Below are positions 1 through 5,344 of a DNA stretch of 5,344 nucleotides, one piece after another (position 1 is the first letter of the stretch; every line of letters begins with the position of its first letter). This DNA is from Thermodesulfobacteriota bacterium (lineage in GTDB: Bacteria; Desulfobacterota; Syntrophobacteria; BM002), in assembly GCA_947259475.1 (NCBI GenBank), contig CAMYLW010000184.1:1-5344 (forward strand), read 5' to 3'. A program made the position numbers and the translations under genes. The notes beneath the pieces were generated by a model. It ran no database searches. It was not told the DNA's origin and was given only the letters and a program-made list of their open reading frames with translations.

Positions 1-2
1 AA

Positions 3-1463
3 GAGGAATCCATCCATCGCTACTCCGAATTGTCCGATTGGCTTTTTTTGATCCTTCTTTTCCTAACGACCCTAACCGGCATTATTATGCACGCGGTTCG
101 CCTCGCCGGTTGGCCCATGGGAACATATGTCATGTACGTCATCCACCTGGCAGTGGCTGTTCCCATGCTGGTAATAGAAGTTCCTTTTGGCAAATGGTCA
201 CATCTCTTTTACAGACCGCTGGCACTATTTTTGGCCACCGTCAAGGAGAAGGCGGCAAAAGACTCCCTTGTCCCTGTTGGGGATGTGCTGGCCGAGGTCG
301 GTGAAACCTTTTTGAGCTGCCTGCAATGCGGCACCTGCACGAGCCTATGCCCATGGAACCTGGTTTCGTCCTACAGCCCGCGTCAGATCCTGCGTCAGCT
401 CGCAGTGAAATCCGGCACTGAGCAATCTGTGGACCAGGCCGTCTGGACCTGTGTCACCTGCAATGCCTGCGGAGTGAACTGTCCGCGGGGGATAGAGATC
501 ATCGATGTCATGAAGGCGGTGCGGGGGCTCAACGTTGCCAGCGGCAGGATTCCAGAGTACTTCGAGGAGCCGCTTGATAGCCTGAAGTACAACGGCAATC
601 CTTGGCTTGGTGTTCGCGATCAGCGGTTGGAATGGGCTGGGGACTTGGCCATCCCCGCTTTTACCCCTGAGCACGACTACTGCCTCTTCACCTGTTGTAC
701 CACCGCATATGATCCAAGTAACAGAGAAGCCGGCCAGGCGCTTCCCCAACTGCTGGAATATGCAGGGGTTTCTTTTGGTACACTCGGTACAGAAGAGAGT
801 TGCTGCGGTGATCCGGCTCACAAGATAGGGGCAGCTGAAATATTCTCGGAGCTTGCCCTTAAGAACACCGAGTTGTTTCTGGGCGCCGGCGTACAGAAGA
901 TACTGACCACTTCTCCCCACTGCCTGAACGCTTTTAAAAACAACTATGCTGAGTTGAAGGGTTCTGTTGGCAGTGAGCATTACACTGAACTTCTCGACCG
1001 ACTCGTCGAGGAGGGCCGGTTAAAGCCCATCCTGGAAGCCGCGAGTATCGTCACCTATCACGATCCCTGCTATCTGGGACGTCACAACTCCATCTACGAA
1101 GCACCCCGCCGCGTTCTGCAAAGCATTCCGGGACTTGAACTGGTCGAGATGGTGAACAACAGAGAAGGTAGCTTGTGCTGTGGTGGGGGAGGCGGGGGTG
1201 CGTGGAGCGATTATTCCCCCAGTGAGGGATTTGGGGTTTTACGTGTACGCGAGGCTCTTAGCACCGGCGCTGAGATGATTGCCACAGCTTGTCCCTATTG
1301 CATCCGCATGCTTAATGACGGTGTACGGAAACTCGGTGTGGAGAATCAAATCGTGGTCCGGGATCTTGCCGAATTGCTGTTGCAGTCAGTGGTGATGAGG
1401 GATCAAACTGGTATGAAGGAGCGCGTCGATTTGGGTTTTGATCAGGAGGTCCGCCATGTCTGA
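3..1463 (+). CDS. HdrE-HdrD-like fusion: cytochrome b membrane end + ferredoxin + two CCG domains (5' partial)
   Basis: This is a membrane-anchored Fe-S oxidoreductase, probably moving electrons between heme b/quinone and a cytoplasmic HdrA-type partner (inferred from family). The frame is open from codon 3 to the left edge with no stop, so the gene starts outside the window; 486 codons are visible and are numbered here from position 3. Two hydrophobic segments (about residues 14-33 and 43-62) look like the last helices of a NarI/HdrE cytochrome b, with H30 and H48 as candidate heme ligands. An HdrC-type 2x[4Fe-4S] domain follows (C106/109/112/116 and C150/153/156/160, each ending CP). Then come two HdrB-type CCG domains. 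The first has C231-C232, C267-C268-G and an S-P-H-C end in which the first Cys of CxxC is Ser304. The second is complete: C356, C392-C393-GGGG, C430-P-Y-C433. The order resembles a DsrM-DsrK or HdrE-HdrD fusion. The stop overlaps hdrA by 8 bases, implying coupled translation. The domain call is firm; the exact physiological partner is not. Confidence 0.9.
   Translation, partial: EESIHRYSELSDWLFLILLFLTTLTGIIMHAVRLAGWPMGTYVMYVIHLAVAVPMLVIEVPFGKWSHLFYRPLALFLATVKEKAAKDSLVPVGDVLAEVGETFLSCLQCGTCTSLCPWNLVSSYSPRQILRQLAVKSGTEQSVDQAVWTCVTCNACGVNCPRGIEIIDVMKAVRGLNVASGRIPEYFEEPLDSLKYNGNPWLGVRDQRLEWAGDLAIPAFTPEHDYCLFTCCTTAYDPSNREAGQALPQLLEYAGVSFGTLGTEESCCGDPAHKIGAAEIFSELALKNTELFLGAGVQKILTTSPHCLNAFKNNYAELKGSVGSEHYTELLDRLVEEGRLKPILEAASIVTYHDPCYLGRHNSIYEAPRRVLQSIPGLELVEMVNNREGSLCCGGGGGGAWSDYSPSEGFGVLRVREALSTGAEMIATACPYCIRMLNDGVRKLGVENQIVVRDLAELLLQSVVMRDQTGMKERVDLGFDQEVRHV
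1444..1450 (+). promoter_or_regulatory. Shine-Dalgarno site of hdrA
   Basis: A perfect AGGAGGT lies 5 bases before the ATG at 1456, inside the last codons of the upstream gene. It decides the start. The alternative in-frame TTG at 1438 lies before this site, has no such signal, and would add six residues that do not belong to the conserved HdrA N-terminus. Confidence 0.9.
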
Positions 1464-4400
1464 ACGAATCGGATTTTATATTTGCCACTGCGGCATCAAT
1501 ATCGCTTACCGGGTCCGGGTGGAGGAAGTAGCCAAGTACGTGGCTACTTTGCCGAATGTGGCTATTTCACGTGATTACCTGTTCATGTGTTCCGATCCCG
1601 GGCAGGAACTTATCGAAAATGATATTCGGGACTACAACCTCACCCGCGTAGTCGTGTCCTCGTGTTCGCCGCGGATGCACGAAAAAACCTTCCGGGCCGC
1701 CTGCCAGCGGGCCGGTCTCAATCCATATCGGGCCTTCCACATGGTAAACGTGCGTGAGCACGTTTCGTGGGTCACCGAAGATGAAGACGAGGCCACCAAG
1801 AAGGCCAAGAGTCTTATCGGAGCCGGTATTTTGCGGGTTGCCCACCAGCATGGCCTCACACCGGCCACCTTCCCTGTATGCACGAACACCTTGGTCGTGG
1901 GCGGGGGCATCGCCGGCATGCAGGCATCCCTTGATATCGCCAAGGCCGGATTCAAAGCTTACCTGGTAGAGAGACAGCCTACGGTCGGCGGGCACATGCT
2001 TCAGTACGACAAGACCTTTCCCACCCTTGACTGTGCGGCCTGCATCGGGACGCCCAAAATGGTTTCCGTAGGTCAGGAACCAAACATCGAGTTACTCTCA
2101 TACAGCGAGGTCGAGGATGTCAGCGGCTTTGTCGGCAACTTCAAGGTAAAAGTCCGCCGGAAGTCGCGCTACGTAGAAGATAATTGTACCGGGTGCGGCG
2201 AGTGCGAAACGGTTTGCCCGGTTGGTTACCCCAATGAATGGGACGTGGCCACAAAGATGAGAAAGGCCATCTACCGGCCCTTCCCCCAGGCCGTGCCGAT
2301 CACCTACTGTATCGAGCCCAAGTACGACCGCGGTCCTTGTGTTCAGACGTGCCCGGCCGGGACCAATGTGCAGGGCTACGTCGCCCTTATCAAGTCAGGC
2401 AAGTATCAGGAAGCCGTGAATCTCATCATGGAGAAATTACCGCTGCCGGGAACTCTGGGACGCGTCTGCCCGGCTCCGTGTGAAGAAACATGTCGCAGAG
2501 GTGAGGTAGATTCCGCCGTTGCCATTCGCGATCTCAAGAGGTTTGCAGCAGACCAGGTGGACCTTTCCGAGTTGCCCCTGCCGGAGATAGAAGACCTGGA
2601 GGAGAAGGTGGCGGTTATCGGTTCAGGGCCTGCCGGTCTTACGGTGGCCTATTACTTGCGGTTGCAAGGCTACCAGGTCACCATCTTTGAGGCGCTGCCG
2701 GTGCTCGGGGGCATGCTTCGTGTGGGCATCCCAGATTATCGGTTGCCGCCTGAGGTACTGGACCAGGAAATCCAGAACATTCTCCGCTTAGGCATCGAAA
2801 CTGAGACCGGCAAGAGACTAGGATTCGATTTCACTCTTGAAGATCTGAGGGAGCAGGGCTTTAAAGCCATTTTCCTCGGAATTGGTGCCCATCACAGTTT
2901 GAAACTGGGCATTCGCGGTGAGGAAGATTTCGAGGGCGTGGTTGATGCGGTGGATTTTCTGCGGGAAGTGAATCTAGGCGAGCGAGAACGCCCCGGCAAC
3001 CAGGTGGTAGTCATCGGCGGAGGCAATGTGGCCATCGATGCTGCTCGAGCCGCATTGCGGCTCGGTTGCGAGCAGGTGGACATTGTCTACCGCCGCAGCC
3101 GCGAGCAGATGCCCGCTTATCCAGAAGAGATCGAGGGCGCTCTGGCCGAGGGAGTCAACATCCATTATCTCACCGCACCCATGGGTATCCAGGGCGAGTC
3201 CGGTCGGGTAAGCGGTTTTGAGTGTATCCGGACTGAATTAGGTCCCCCTGATGAAAGCGGACGGCGTCGGCCAGTGCCGGTGGAGGGTTCCGAGTTCGTC
3301 ATCGAATGTGATGCGGTCATCCCGGCAATTGGACAGCAACCCGATGTTGGGTGGGCCGTGGAAAGCACGGCGGTGGAAATCACCAGGCGCAATACGCTGG
3401 TGGTAAATCCGCACACCATGCAAACGAACATTTCTGATGTGTTTGGCGGTGGCGATGCGGTAAGCGGCCCCGCTACGGTAATCGAAGCGGTGGCGGCAGG
3501 TCGCAAGGCAGTAGAGGCTATTCACCGCTACATTATTGGTGAAGACCTCGACGTTTATGCCGAGGAGTTGGCCTCCCGGGAAACCCCTGGCCAGGATTGG
3601 CAAGAAGTTCCCGAGGACATTTTCACAGAAGCCAGAGCTCGGTTGCCGCATCGTGATGGTCAGGAGAGCGCTTCTTCCTTCCAAGAGGTGGCTCTGGGCT
3701 TTGCAGAAGAAGTGGCACAACGGGAAGCTGCTCGCTGCGTGGATTGCGGTGGATGTTGTGAATGCAAGCTCTGTGTGAGCGCCTGTGAAGCTAATGCGGT
3801 CAACCACTCCATGGAGGATACAGTAGAAGAGATCGAAGTGGGTTCAATTATTGTCGCCACCGGCTTCGATCCCCTCGATCCGACGCCGATGCAGCAATAC
3901 GGCTACGGCAAGTACGCTAATGTGTTCACCAATCTGGAGTTCGAACGGCTTTCAAACGCTACAGGACCGACGGCTGGCAAGCTCCTGAAACGGGATCCCA
4001 ACGACCGCTTCAAGTTCACCGAGCCTCCGAAGAGCGTGGCGATCCTTCATTGTATCGGCAGCCGAGATATAAACTACCACGAGTACTGCTCGCGCACCTG
4101 CTGTATGTATGCGCTTAAGTATGCCCATCTTCTCAAGGACAAGGTTGGACACGATACTGAGATTTACAATTTCTACATCGACATGCGTTGCTTTGGCAAA
4201 GGGTATGAGGAATTTTACAAGAAGGTGCAGAGCGAGGGAGTACGCATGGTTCGAGGCAAAGCTTCTCGGGTGGAAGAAGAGGACGGAATGCTGACGGTAA
4301 CAGCCGAGGATACGCTTTCGGACAGAATGGTGAAAGTTCCGGTGGAGATGGTGATCCTGTGTACCGCCATGGAGGCTCGTTCAGACGCCAACGAAGTGTC

Positions 4401-4917
4401 GCGCCTCTTTGGGATAAGCATTGGAAGTGACGGTTTCTTTCTGGAGGAGCACCCCAAGCTCGAGCCTGTTTCTACGCCTACCAGCGGTGTTTTTCTGGCC
4501 GGAGCCTGCCAGGGACCCAAGGATATTCCGGACTCGGTGGCGCAGGCTAAGGGAGCCGCCGCTGAGGCGCTGGCCCTGAGCGCTTCCGGACGGGTAGCCG
4601 TGGCCCCTATGATTTCATCAATCGATCCGGATATATGTATTGGCTGCCAGGCATGCATAGGGTTGTGTGCCTACTCGGCAATTGAATTCAATGAGTTGAA
4701 AGGTGTGAGCGAGGTAAACGAAGCCGTGTGCAAAGGCTGCGGAAGTTGCTCAGCCCACTGCCCCAGTGGGGCTGCCAAGGTGCAAAGGTTGCGGAAGTTG
4801 CTCCGCCCACTGCCCCAGTGGGGCTGCCAAGGTTCGACACTTTACCGACGAACAGATTTTTGCGGAAATCGATGGAATCATGAACACCCTTGCAGAAGTA
4901 GGCATGTAGAGGATTAA
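1456..4917 (+). CDS. hdrA: HdrA with inserted GltD/NfnB-like NAD(P)H domain; C-terminus frameshifted by a 52-base duplication
   Basis: This is the flavin- and Fe-S-carrying core subunit of a soluble heterodisulfide-reductase-type complex; HdrA proteins are the site of flavin-based electron bifurcation. As read it is 1153 residues. Visible in order: an N-terminal HdrA cysteine region (C10, C12, C45, C70); an FAD Rossmann motif GGGIAG (149-154); the HdrA signature around C193/C196; and the first half of a ferredoxin domain (C244/247/250/254). A GltD-like insert follows (about 285-755). Then come the second ferredoxin half (C761-C777), the HdrA CIGSR region (C866, C878, C882, C883), and a C-terminal 2x[4Fe-4S] domain (C1061/1064/1067/1071 and C1092/1095/1098/1102). 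After K1108 the frame is shifted, giving a 45-residue basic, non-conserved tail ending at 4917. Without one copy of the repeat it would end at 4909 with a normal tail (1133 residues). All C-terminal cluster ligands precede the shift, so the product might still fold. Typical HdrA proteins are about 650 residues; the insert explains most of the excess. No separate hdrB or hdrC is visible. Confidence 0.93.
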   Translation: MSERIGFYICHCGINIAYRVRVEEVAKYVATLPNVAISRDYLFMCSDPGQELIENDIRDYNLTRVVVSSCSPRMHEKTFRAACQRAGLNPYRAFHMVNVREHVSWVTEDEDEATKKAKSLIGAGILRVAHQHGLTPATFPVCTNTLVVGGGIAGMQASLDIAKAGFKAYLVERQPTVGGHMLQYDKTFPTLDCAACIGTPKMVSVGQEPNIELLSYSEVEDVSGFVGNFKVKVRRKSRYVEDNCTGCGECETVCPVGYPNEWDVATKMRKAIYRPFPQAVPITYCIEPKYDRGPCVQTCPAGTNVQGYVALIKSGKYQEAVNLIMEKLPLPGTLGRVCPAPCEETCRRGEVDSAVAIRDLKRFAADQVDLSELPLPEIEDLEEKVAVIGSGPAGLTVAYYLRLQGYQVTIFEALPVLGGMLRVGIPDYRLPPEVLDQEIQNILRLGIETETGKRLGFDFTLEDLREQGFKAIFLGIGAHHSLKLGIRGEEDFEGVVDAVDFLREVNLGERERPGNQVVVIGGGNVAIDAARAALRLGCEQVDIVYRRSREQMPAYPEEIEGALAEGVNIHYLTAPMGIQGESGRVSGFECIRTELGPPDESGRRRPVPVEGSEFVIECDAVIPAIGQQPDVGWAVESTAVEITRRNTLVVNPHTMQTNISDVFGGGDAVSGPATVIEAVAAGRKAVEAIHRYIIGEDLDVYAEELASRETPGQDWQEVPEDIFTEARARLPHRDGQESASSFQEVALGFAEEVAQREAARCVDCGGCCECKLCVSACEANAVNHSMEDTVEEIEVGSIIVATGFDPLDPTPMQQYGYGKYANVFTNLEFERLSNATGPTAGKLLKRDPNDRFKFTEPPKSVAILHCIGSRDINYHEYCSRTCCMYALKYAHLLKDKVGHDTEIYNFYIDMRCFGKGYEEFYKKVQSEGVRMVRGKASRVEEEDGMLTVTAEDTLSDRMVKVPVEMVILCTAMEARSDANEVSRLFGISIGSDGFFLEEHPKLEPVSTPTSGVFLAGACQGPKDIPDSVAQAKGAAAEALALSASGRVAVAPMISSIDPDICIGCQACIGLCAYSAIEFNELKGVSEVNEAVCKGCGSCSAHCPSGAAKVQRLRKLLRPLPQWGCQGSTLYRRTDFCGNRWNHEHPCRSRHVED
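2308..3720 (+). other. GltD/NfnB-like FAD-NAD(P)H oxidoreductase domain inserted within HdrA
   Basis: HdrA residues about 285-755 match the glutamate synthase small-subunit / NfnB-like family. An N-terminal Fe-S region carries PC-x3-CP (C295, C299) and RVCPAPCEETC (C338, C342, C346). This is followed by an FAD-binding GSGPAG (389-394) with the LGGMLRVGIPDYRLP signature. A second nucleotide-binding motif GGGNVA (521-526) is followed by YRRSREQMPA, whose arginines (546, 547) are typical of NADP(H)-binding members. The C-terminal FAD motif is FGGGD-x3-GPATV (663-675). All three sub-motifs are intact, so the domain should bind FAD and NAD(P)H; the NADPH preference is an inference. The first cysteine pair of canonical GltD (CxxCG) is not seen, as in the relatives that begin with PCxxxCP. 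The boundaries are approximate. Confidence 0.9.
4729..4832 (+). repeat. 52-base tandem direct duplication causing a frameshift in hdrA
   Basis: Copy 1 (4729-4780) and copy 2 (4781-4832) abut directly and match at 50 of 52 bases. Each, in its own frame, encodes the same 17 residues, CKGCGSCSAHCPSGAAK, which is the last [4Fe-4S] motif of HdrA. The two differences (GGC/GGT for Gly and TCA/TCC for Ser) are silent third-position changes. Because 52 is not a multiple of 3, the reading frame entering copy 2 is wrong. From copy 2 in its own frame the protein continues VRHFTDEQIFAEID and stops at the TAG at 4907-4909, a normal HdrA ending. Confidence 0.97.
4751..4774 (+). repeat. GC-rich hairpin inside duplication copy 1
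   Basis: CCCACTG (4754-4760) pairs perfectly with CAGTGGG (4764-4770) around a CCC loop. Past one bulged G (4771) the stem extends by CAG/CTG. Copy 2 carries the same 7-base core (4806-4812 with 4816-4822) but loses part of the outer extension. It lies within codons, so it is not a terminator. It could have favoured polymerase slippage or confused assembly at this point. Confidence 0.7.
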
Positions 4918-4957
4918 GGAATTAGGGAATTGAGGGATTGAGGCATTAAGGAAGTAA
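4910..4957 (+). repeat. Degenerate 8-base tandem array, left arm
   Basis: Directly after the restored hdrA stop (TAG 4907-4909) six octamers follow in register: aggattaa, ggaattag, ggaattga, gggattga, ggcattaa, ggaagtaa. The consensus is close to GGAATTRA. The array is non-coding apart from holding the TAA (4915-4917) at which the frameshifted hdrA frame ends. Its function is unknown. Confidence 0.85.
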
Positions 4958-5014
4958 AATGGGGATTTTAGCCAATTAATCTAAGAAAATGTATTTTTTC
5001 AATTCCAAAATTCC
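4918..5014. repeat. Imperfect inverted repeat spanning the hdrA-mvhD spacer
   Basis: The left arm GGAATTAGGGAATTG (4918-4932) and the right arm CAATTCCAAAATTCC (5000-5014) are reverse complements at 13 of 15 bases. About 67 AT-rich bases separate them. A transcript could fold into a large, weak stem-loop between the two genes. It lacks the compact GC stem plus U-tract of an intrinsic terminator. It could affect mRNA stability or processing, or be a remnant of a small repeat element (inference). Confidence 0.7.
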
Positions 5015-5040
5015 AAAATTTCTGAATTCCTAAATTTATA
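5001..5040 (+). repeat. Degenerate 8-base tandem array, right arm (inverted relative to left arm)
   Basis: Five octamers in register: AATTCCAA, AATTCCAA, AATTTCTG, AATTCCTA, AATTTATA. The first two are identical. Read on the other strand the unit is TTGGAATT, which contains the GGAATT core of the left-arm array, so the two arrays are the same type of repeat in opposite orientation. The array ends about 20 bases before the mvhD ribosome binding site. Confidence 0.8.
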
Positions 5041-5059
5041 CACTCTAGACATTTCTACT

Positions 5060-5064
5060 GGAGG
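5060..5064 (+). promoter_or_regulatory. Shine-Dalgarno site of mvhD-like gene
   Basis: GGAGG, within GGAGGGAG, sits 6 bases before the ATG at 5071. It supports that start and shows that this gene can be translated independently of hdrA. Confidence 0.85.
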
Positions 5065-5070
5065 GAGAAC

Positions 5071-5344
5071 ATGGCAGAATTTGAACCAACCATTATCGCT
5101 TTTGTCTGCAACTGGTGCACCTATACTGCAGCCGACCTGGCAGGGATCTCCAGGTTGGTCTATCCCCCCAACGTGCGATTGATCCGGATGATGTGCACTG
5201 GGATGGTAGATCCCAAGTATGTGATTAAGGCTCTGCTGGAAGGGGCGGATGCGGTTCTTATCAGCGGTTGTCATCCCGGGGACTGCCATTATATCAACGG
5301 CAACTACAAGGCCCGCCGACGGGTGAAGTTACTAAAGGAGATCC
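5071..5344 (+). CDS. mvhD: MvhD/FlpD-like [2Fe-2S] electron-transfer subunit (3' partial)
   Basis: This is a small adaptor that passes electrons from a hydrogenase or formate dehydrogenase (or another donor) to HdrA. Ninety-one complete codons are visible before the right edge; family members are usually about 140 residues, so roughly a third is missing. The protein starts MAEFEPTIIAFVCNWC. Conserved cysteines are C13 and C16 (CxxC), C42 in RMMCTG, and C67 and C72 in SGCHPGDCHY, the family pattern for [2Fe-2S] binding. There is no signal peptide or membrane segment, so it should be cytoplasmic. It follows the restored hdrA stop by 161 bases, longer than the 8-base overlap upstream, but has the same strand and a fitting function. 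Its electron donor cannot be told from this window and should be encoded to the right. Confidence 0.93.
   Translation, partial: MAEFEPTIIAFVCNWCTYTAADLAGISRLVYPPNVRLIRMMCTGMVDPKYVIKALLEGADAVLISGCHPGDCHYINGNYKARRRVKLLKEI

Noticed and set aside
30..32. TTG at position 30 as the start of the first gene
   Set aside because: The frame stays open upstream to the window edge. A start here would leave only the last helices of a NarI-like domain, and there is no Shine-Dalgarno site before it.
345..980. 211-codon open frame on the minus strand
   Set aside because: It lies antisense within the ferredoxin and CCG region of the first gene, shows no recognisable domain, and is an expected shadow of a GC-rich coding region.
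1438..1440. TTG at 1438 as the hdrA start
   Set aside because: The perfect AGGAGGT at 1444-1450 lies downstream of it and correctly spaced for the ATG at 1456.
3238..3807. 189-codon open frame on the minus strand
   Set aside because: It is antisense to the strongly conserved GltD-like and ferredoxin parts of hdrA, with no domain signal or ribosome binding site noted.
4774..4800. Programmed ribosomal frameshifting to restore the hdrA C-terminus
   Set aside because: A +1 shift would be needed, but there is no stop codon or known slippery site at the junction. It would also yield a doubled ferredoxin motif.
4930..4960. Sigma70-like promoter TTGAGG ... TAAAAT before mvhD
   Set aside because: The spacer is 19 bases and both boxes fall inside the repetitive octamer array, so the match is likely by chance.
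4957..4999. Intrinsic terminator (AAAAT-GGGG-ATTTT with later T-run at 4994-4999)
   Set aside because: The 5-base AT stem is too weak and lies about 25 bases from the T-run, so it does not fit a rho-independent terminator.
4999..5289. 96-codon minus-strand frame over the spacer and mvhD
   Set aside because: It begins antisense to mvhD and ends in the AT-rich octamer array, whose translation is low-complexity. There is no independent support.

Overview
The window is a piece of a bacterial redox operon built from heterodisulfide-reductase (Hdr) parts, all on the + strand. The proteins carry many [4Fe-4S] motifs, CCG domains, flavin domains and an MvhD-type adaptor. This points to a strict anaerobe, such as a syntroph, sulfate reducer or acetogen of the Desulfobacterota, Peptococcaceae-like Firmicutes or Chloroflexi. 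The exact lineage cannot be told from the sequence.

Layout: (1) Positions 3-1463 hold the 3' part of a gene whose start lies left of the window. It encodes a NarI/HdrE-like cytochrome b membrane end fused to an HdrC-type ferredoxin domain and two HdrB-type CCG domains, so it is an HdrE-HdrD-like (DsrM-DsrK-like) fusion. (2) Positions 1456-4917 overlap it by 8 bases and encode a very large HdrA. A glutamate-synthase-small-subunit-like (GltD/NfnB) FAD/NAD(P)H domain of about 470 residues is inserted inside the first ferredoxin domain of HdrA. (3) Positions 4910-5070 are an AT-rich spacer made largely of degenerate 8-base repeats in two arms of opposite orientation. (4) Position 5071 to the right edge is the 5' part of an mvhD-like gene.

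The most important local anomaly is at the end of hdrA. A 52-base direct tandem duplication (4729-4780 and 4781-4832) shifts the frame, replacing the normal HdrA C-terminus with an unrelated 45-residue tail. The two copies differ at only two bases, both synonymous third codon positions. That pattern suggests two alleles joined without being collapsed (an assembly artefact) more than a true mutation, but either is possible. With one copy removed the protein is 1133 residues and ends at the TAG at 4907-4909 with a typical HdrA tail.

Working model (inference): MvhD links the flavoprotein HdrA to an electron partner encoded beyond the right edge. The GltD-like domain gives HdrA its own NAD(P)H site. 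The membrane HdrDE-like protein exchanges electrons with heme b and probably the quinone pool. Together this would be a membrane-connected, possibly electron-bifurcating or confurcating, NAD(P)H/quinone/low-potential-carrier system.
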